Part shown: in pieces, positions 61,701-64,000 of the stretch | How the letters are laid out: every line of letters starts with the position of its first letter | Numbering within the stretch: the first letter of the stretch is position 1 | Assembly: GCF_964199755.1 (NCBI RefSeq) | Contig: NC_133900.1 | Coordinates: forward strand, 76,244,727-76,308,726 | Reading direction: 5' to 3' | Source of the DNA: Larus michahellis | Lineage: Eukaryota > Chordata > Aves > Charadriiformes > Laridae | DNA length: 64,000 nt | The notes under the pieces: model-generated | Told to the model about the DNA's origin: nothing | Database searches by the model: none | The model's input: the letters and a program-made list of their open reading frames with translations, nothing else | Program-made: the position numbers and the translations under genes

Positions 61701-62510
61701 AGCGTTGAGATCAGAAATATTTCAATTCCCTAGCCATTAAATAATCAATGTCACTTTAGTGCTGCATTGCTCATTACTTTTTTCTACAGTATTTGTAATG
61801 GAACTGTAACTGTAGACTCAATTAGCTTAGAGCATGAAATTTGTTTTCAATGCATCTTTTTTTTTTTGCTAGCAAGACAAGAATACACTAAAACCTGCAT
61901 ACTCCTTTTTTTGTATATATACATTTATTCTTTTACATCACCTCCATTTTTAAACAAGCACTACAAAGATACTAGTAATTAATTTTTAAAATTTCTACAA
62001 ATATGCTTAATCACACACTTTTTAAGAAAATGGATATAGTTACATACAGTTTAGATCAATGAACTTAAGATTCAAAAAAATTTTAGCAGCGGCTTTTCAA
62101 AACATTATATTACTGCCATCTCTTTTCTTAAAGAATGCAAGACTCCGATGCCTCTTGACCACATTACTATGGCATTACTGGATTTTTGTTGTTATTAAAA
62201 ATATAAACAAACTGAAAATTTGTTTTTATAGAAGTGGCTCTTAAAAAACCTGCACAGATTGCAAGCATTCAAGCCATTACCCCAAGATCCAAGACGGTAA
62301 GTTTATTCCTGGATAGCAGTAAAGGCCTATTTCACATTTTCCTTGCTGATCACAGTGCTTTTGAAGGAAAGCTGTTAGTTCCGTGGCAAGCTTAACGACC
62401 GTCGCATATGTGTAGAAAGCTGGAGGTTTGTCATTGCATTCATCAAACCAAACTGCTTTTCTGCCAGAGTACAGGCCAGCTGCCTGATTCACCAGTTCCT
62501 GAAGAGTCAT
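43345..62510 (-). CDS. AASDH: AASDH gene, coding span (14 coding exons, 1128 codons)
   Basis: AASDH (ACSF4) adenylates beta-alanine with ATP and loads it as a thioester on its own carrier domain; its cellular role is poorly known (family knowledge). Fourteen exons join in frame from ATG 62510 to TAA 43345: 62281-62510, 60117-60237, 59066-59406, 58063-58255, 55439-55680, 52534-52640, 51912-52084, 51182-51374, 50553-50671, 48370-49207, 47030-47193, 46302-46427, 44802-44933, 43345-43752. Visible motifs: TSGTTGIPK (206-214), YGITE (352-356), TGD (434-436), GRKDNQIK (449-456), A10 Lys535 in LTSHGK, carrier Ser598 in GGDS, then eight PQQ-type repeat strands (about 780-1124). Length is close to the mammalian ~1100. 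No stops or frameshifts, so it looks functional. All borders are GT/AG. It is transcribed toward CRACD from a CpG-island promoter. Confidence 0.96.
43753..44801 (-). other. AASDH intron (propeller region)
   Basis: 1.05 kb, AT-rich, nothing further supported. Confidence 0.9.
44802..44933 (-). CDS. AASDH: AASDH exon 14 (propeller repeat)
   Basis: 132 bp, phase 0 at both ends, after CCATTTACAG and before GTAAAA. It encodes residues 950-993: TGNKIWKSFLGKPLFSSP and VCVGCVDGNVYCYAHSGEK, one propeller strand set. Confidence 0.95.
44934..46301 (-). other. AASDH intron with C/A-rich simple sequence
   Basis: 1.4 kb. At about 45038-45096 the plus strand is almost only C and A, with several CCCCAAAAAA-like runs. 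Nothing else supported. Confidence 0.9.
46302..46427 (-). CDS. AASDH: AASDH exon 13 (propeller repeat)
   Basis: 126 bp, phase 0 at both ends, between a TGTGTGTACAG acceptor and GTACGT donor. It encodes residues 908-949: ACIWKLHCEGGAVFSSPC and HHLYVATLGGLLLAVNP. Confidence 0.95.
46428..47029 (-). other. AASDH intron
   Basis: 0.6 kb, AT-rich; nothing further supported. Confidence 0.9.
47030..47193 (-). CDS. AASDH: AASDH exon 12 (propeller repeats)
   Basis: 164 bp after TTTCACACAG and before GTAAGA. It completes the split Gly codon and encodes residues 853-907: CYDGLVYVLQ, TEDTVKSSAVVDP and VYIGSHDQHVYALDIY. Confidence 0.95.
47194..48369 (-). other. AASDH intron with a palindrome
   Basis: 1.2 kb, AT-rich. 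It contains a perfect inverted repeat at 47578-47605 and short direct repeats of ATGAACATT near 47665-47699. No gene supported. Confidence 0.9.
47578..47605. repeat. Perfect inverted repeat, 11-bp arms
   Basis: CAGAATATTCT, a 6-base spacer, then AGAATATTCTG. The arms are exact reverse complements. AATAAAGTCTG occurs on both sides (47557-47567 and 47610-47620), so a local duplication probably made the structure. Confidence 0.9.
48370..49207 (-). CDS. AASDH: AASDH exon 11 (carrier domain, linker, first propeller repeat)
   Basis: The largest AASDH exon, 838 bp, after TTTTCTCTAG and before GTATGT; residues 574-852. AVFLYSGGDSLKALRF is the carrier core, with Ser598 as the phosphopantetheine attachment site. 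VPGLLEVILSHSIGEVYGHI closes the carrier domain. Residues about 650-780 form a poorly conserved linker. CVDASPLVIIP, VYIGSHSHAMQAID, LGDRIESSACVSKCG begin the propeller. Confidence 0.96.
49208..50552 (-). other. AASDH intron
   Basis: 1.3 kb, AT-rich; only short open frames, nothing further supported. Confidence 0.9.
50553..50671 (-). CDS. AASDH: AASDH exon 10 (A10 lysine)
   Basis: 119 bp after TTTTCTACAAAG and before GTAGTA. It completes the Gly codon of the A10 motif and encodes K535 of GKVDISQLNKIY, then ELWERLQYLWK at the start of the carrier domain. Residues 534-573. Confidence 0.94.
50672..51181 (-). other. AASDH intron
   Basis: 0.5 kb; contains an A run near 51114-51129. Nothing further supported. 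Confidence 0.9.
51182..51374 (-). CDS. AASDH: AASDH exon 9 (C-terminal adenylation subdomain)
   Basis: 193 bp after TTTAATTACAG and before GTAAAT; residues 470-533. It reads QVEACAVTWYQQEKLILFVV, LKELQKRLPAHAVPDELVLI and LPLTSHG, leading directly into the A10 lysine of the next exon. Confidence 0.94.
51375..51911 (-). other. AASDH intron
   Basis: 0.5 kb, AT-rich; nothing further supported. Confidence 0.9.
51912..52084 (-). CDS. AASDH: AASDH exon 8 (A7-A8 motifs)
   Basis: 173 bp after TTTCTTGTGTAG and before GTAATA; residues 412-469. ICFLDDEITVPPGTMRETGDF contains the A7 Asp (TGD); FFLGRKDNQIKRHGKRFNIE is the A8 hinge motif. Confidence 0.95.
52085..52533 (-). other. AASDH intron
   Basis: 0.45 kb, AT-rich; nothing further supported. 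Confidence 0.9.
52534..52640 (-). CDS. AASDH: AASDH exon 7
   Basis: 107 bp after TTTGTATTTAG and before GTTATT; residues 376-411. IPLGSPLLGTKVEVRDTNGS and EGEGQIFIG match the adenylation domain around the A6 motif. The GTTATT donor is weak. Confidence 0.93.
52641..55438 (-). other. AASDH intron
   Basis: 2.8 kb, AT-rich, no clear mobile element; nothing further supported. Confidence 0.9.
55439..55680 (-). CDS. AASDH: AASDH exon 6 (A4-A5 motifs)
   Basis: 242 bp after ATATCATACAG and before GTAGGA; residues 296-375. ATPTLLRRFG, LRVLALGGEAFP and FNLYGITEVSSWAT are the expected adenylation core motifs. Confidence 0.95.
55681..58062 (-). other. AASDH intron
   Basis: 2.4 kb, strongly AT-rich; nothing further supported. 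Confidence 0.9.
58063..58255 (-). CDS. AASDH: AASDH exon 5
   Basis: 193 bp after TTCTTATTTTAG and before GTAGGC; residues 231-295. It encodes FEITQDDMLFLASPLTFDPS, VVELFIALTSGASLLMVP and HHHVTVLQ, matching the mammalian protein. It is not captured by a single uninterrupted frame because an upstream stop precedes the acceptor. Confidence 0.94.
58256..59065 (-). other. AASDH intron with long purine tract
   Basis: 0.8 kb. 58523-58577 is 55 bases of pure A/G on the plus strand, continuing with few interruptions to about 58638; the transcript is therefore pyrimidine-rich there. Confidence 0.9.
59066..59406 (-). CDS. AASDH: AASDH exon 4 (A3 ATP-binding loop)
   Basis: 341 bp after TTCTCTTACAG and before GTAAGT; residues 118-230. 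The first ~80 residues are poorly conserved. LAYVLHTSGTTGIPKIVRVP is the A3 P-loop, followed by HKCIVPNIQHL. Confidence 0.95.
59407..60116 (-). other. AASDH intron
   Basis: 0.7 kb; nothing further supported. Confidence 0.9.
60117..60237 (-). CDS. AASDH: AASDH exon 3
   Basis: 121 bp after TTGTGTTGCTAG and before GTAAGT; residues 77-117. ILQVPAAYSPIDPDAPP and FMKKSNLQYILIENDKIN match the mammalian protein. Confidence 0.94.
60238..62280 (-). other. AASDH intron with CR1 fragment
   Basis: 2.0 kb. Holds a minus-oriented CR1 fragment at about 61203-61412. No gene supported. Confidence 0.9.
61203..61412 (-). mobile_element. CR1 LINE fragment, minus orientation
   Basis: On the plus strand: TTGGAAGGGACCTCAGGATG, CTAGTCCAACCTCCTGCCCA, then CAGGCCTTGAAAACTTCCAG and CTCTGGGCAATCCACTCCAC. 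About 210 bp of a diverged CR1 3' region. Confidence 0.85.
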
Positions 62511-62534
62511 CTCGGCTGCATGCCTTCAGTCCCC
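62281..62534 (-). CDS. AASDH: AASDH exon 2 (start codon exon)
   Basis: The acceptor AATCTTTCAG places the exon start at 62534. The ATG at 62508-62510 has G at -3 and opens MTLQELVNQAA as in mammals. The exon ends with a split Gly codon before GTAATG. Residues 1-76. A four-codon upstream ORF begins at 62521 and overlaps the start codon. Confidence 0.92.
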
Positions 62535-63413
62535 CTGAAAGATTAACAAAACTGACTGCATTGTCATCTACTAACTTTTAATACTTCAGTCAAAGTACAC
62601 AAAACACTACCATGTAGAAAAAAAAGATATTTGGCACAAAACACCCAGTTTCATCACACTTTATCTTGCAAAAGCATAAAGCATAATGCTTTTTACCATG
62701 GGTCTCATCCTAGGGCCCACGATACAGTAATTCACTAAGATTTCATTGTGCAGACATAGTTTGGAGCTCACTATTGCACCTTTATTTTTAAAGCTAGGCG
62801 CAACTGAATTAATAGTTTCATTAACACAACTAAATTAGTAACAGAATTGTGAAATGTCAATCTCTCCTTTGCCAGCAGAAGGACCAACGTCAATTGCCAA
62901 GTTCTGTAGGGTACTGGCCGTGCTGGAGCACGTCTCTGCTCTGTGGGGCCCTCCCGCCATAGAATCACAGAACGGCAGGGGTTGGAAGGGACCTCTGGAG
63001 ATCATCTAGTCCAATCCCCCCAGAGCAGGGTCCCTGCCAGAGCAGGGTCACCCAGAGGAGGTTGCACAGGAACGCGTCCAGGTGGGTTTTAAATGTCTCC
63101 AGAGGAGACTCCACAGCCTCTCTGGGCAGCCTGTGCCAGGGCTCTGCCACCCTCAAAGTTTTTCCTCGTGTTGAGATGGAATTTCCTGTGTTCCCGTTTG
63201 TGCCCGAGACGGATAACCGAGTTCCAGTCACGGCTGACCGGAGCGCTCCAGGCTAAGGAAGGCCGGGTCGGCCTCCACCGCGACAGCGGTCCCGATCGAG
63301 GGCAGACGACTCCTCCGCACCCCGCCACGCTCCAAGCCCCCGCCCCGGCCACCGCTTTCACACACACGGTCCGTCCGCTCCCGGACCCAGCGGCACCGCA
63401 ACACAAGCCCCCA
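62535..63413 (-). other. AASDH first intron (inferred)
   Basis: Spans from the likely first exon to exon 2. It contains a CR1 copy at about 62958-63214 and the 3' part of the CpG island. The upstream limit depends on a tentative donor: TCTCAG followed by GTGGGG, minus strand, at 63414/63413. Confidence 0.5.
62958..63214 (-). mobile_element. CR1 LINE 3' fragment beside the AASDH promoter
   Basis: Plus strand starts with ATAGAATCACAGAA (inverted octamer tail), then GGTTGGAAGGGACCTCTGGA, GATCATCTAGTCCAATCCCC and CTCTGGGCAGCCTGTGCCAG. About 255 bp, minus orientation, ending a few bases before the CpG island begins. Confidence 0.92.
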
Positions 63414-63860
63414 CCTGAGACAGCACCTCCCGACGCCCTCCTTCCCTCCGCTGCCACCTAGCAACCAAAGGTCAATGCTTCTGATTGGCGGGACGGCGTT
63501 CGTCCTGCCCGACTCGGCAGTAACACGCGCTCTCATTGGCCGGCGGCCGTCGCGCCCTTTGGGCATCCGCAAGCTGCGCCCGGTGGCCTGCGTGGGGCGG
63601 CGCCATTTTCTGCTGAGGGTGAGGGGGGCGGCGGGTGCGGCGGAATCCTCCCAGCCGTGGCCGGTTCTGCGGCAGCGCCTCTTCGGAGAAGAGACAGAGG
63701 CTACAAAAAGCGTAGGGAGCCGGGGTGGAGAGCGAGGTTTCCTCGCCGCGCTCAAATCACTCGTCTGTCCCCGTCCCTTCCGTCCCGGGAGGTGGTACGG
63801 GCCGTAGCCGAGGCTGAGGGGAGGGGAGGGGAGGGGAGGGGACACCGGTAGTGCTCTGCG
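63215..63860 (-). promoter_or_regulatory. AASDH: CpG-island promoter of AASDH
   Basis: The GC content and CpG density jump here compared with the flanking AT-rich DNA. On the minus strand there are two CCAAT boxes (ATTGG on plus at 63484-63488 and 63535-63539) and a YY1-like AAAATGGCG at 63601-63609. These would place the start of transcription near 63400-63460 (inference). Long open frames on both strands are a by-product of high GC. Confidence 0.75.
63815..63841 (+). repeat. (GGGGA)n run, G-quadruplex candidate
   Basis: Five consecutive GAGGGGA-type units, with more than four G4 runs one base apart, at the upstream edge of the CpG island. Confidence 0.85.
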
Positions 63861-63937
63861 GGCTGCATGCAGGGCAGGAGGATTTAACGTAAAACACGGC
63901 ATGATTTGCCTCAGCTACGAGGCGTTTTCAAGGTGAC

Positions 63938-63943
63938 TTTATT
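63938..63943 (-). terminator. Possible poly(A) signal of the next minus-strand gene
   Basis: AATAAA on the minus strand. In mammals the gene upstream of AASDH on the same strand is PPAT, so this could be its end. No coding sequence is visible to confirm it. Confidence 0.25.
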
Positions 63944-64000
63944 AAAGGAACGCTGGATACGTACTGCCGGCGAGTGCAGCGAAGGGAGAGAGAACGAGAA

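Noticed and set aside
63228..63902. 224-codon minus-strand frame and overlapping frames on both strands
   Set aside because: High GC in the CpG island removes stop codons by chance; the Arg/Pro/Gly/Ser composition is typical of translated promoters.

Overview
The window is vertebrate nuclear DNA, almost certainly from a bird (another CR1-rich sauropsid cannot be fully excluded). Evidence: coding sequence is split into small exons with GT/AG borders separated by kilobases of non-coding DNA; several 5'-truncated CR1 LINE copies are present, some ending in the diagnostic ATTCTATG-type 3' tail; and a GC-rich CpG-island promoter sits at the right edge. Two protein genes can be read exon by exon, and they point at each other. 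I recognised both by comparison with the mammalian proteins from memory, not by a search.

Plus strand, 1-42.2 kb: CRACD (KIAA1211, capping protein inhibiting regulator of actin dynamics). The first ~15.3 kb shows no supported gene and is most simply upstream CRACD intron. Eight exons follow (15338-15473, 23899-24063, 26907-26975, 28284-28466, 30166-33550, 35047-35237, 36117-36294, 39178-39338). Joined from the ATG at 15354 they keep one open frame of 1483 codons. The 3385-bp fifth exon holds a very long Glu/Gln/Lys/Arg coiled-coil region with a 72-bp coding tandem array. The 3' UTR probably ends near 42.18 kb.

Minus strand, 42.43-63.5 kb: AASDH (ACSF4, the beta-alanine-activating enzyme). 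Fourteen coding exons, read from 62510 down to 43345, join without a frame break into 1128 residues: an AMP-forming adenylation domain (about 1-570), a phosphopantetheine carrier domain (Ser598 in GGDS) and a C-terminal PQQ-type beta-propeller with eight recognisable repeat strands. All adenylation core motifs and the A10 lysine are present, so the gene looks intact. Its promoter lies in the CpG island at about 63.2-63.86 kb, with two CCAAT boxes and a YY1-like site.

Layout: the two genes are tail to tail, with their best poly(A) signals only about 280 bp apart around an (AG)12 microsatellite. In mammals the order is CRACD > < AASDH < PPAT, so the last ~150 bp may hold the 3' end of PPAT, but only a poly(A)-like hexamer supports that here. 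The genes have unrelated roles (actin capping control; activation of an amino acid on a carrier protein) and share only position. No prokaryotic, CRISPR, tRNA or rRNA features were seen. The least ordinary observations are the alternating 24-residue array in CRACD, a Trp-centred motif repeated twice near the CRACD C-terminus, a four-codon upstream ORF whose stop overlaps the AASDH start codon, and the eight-strand propeller.
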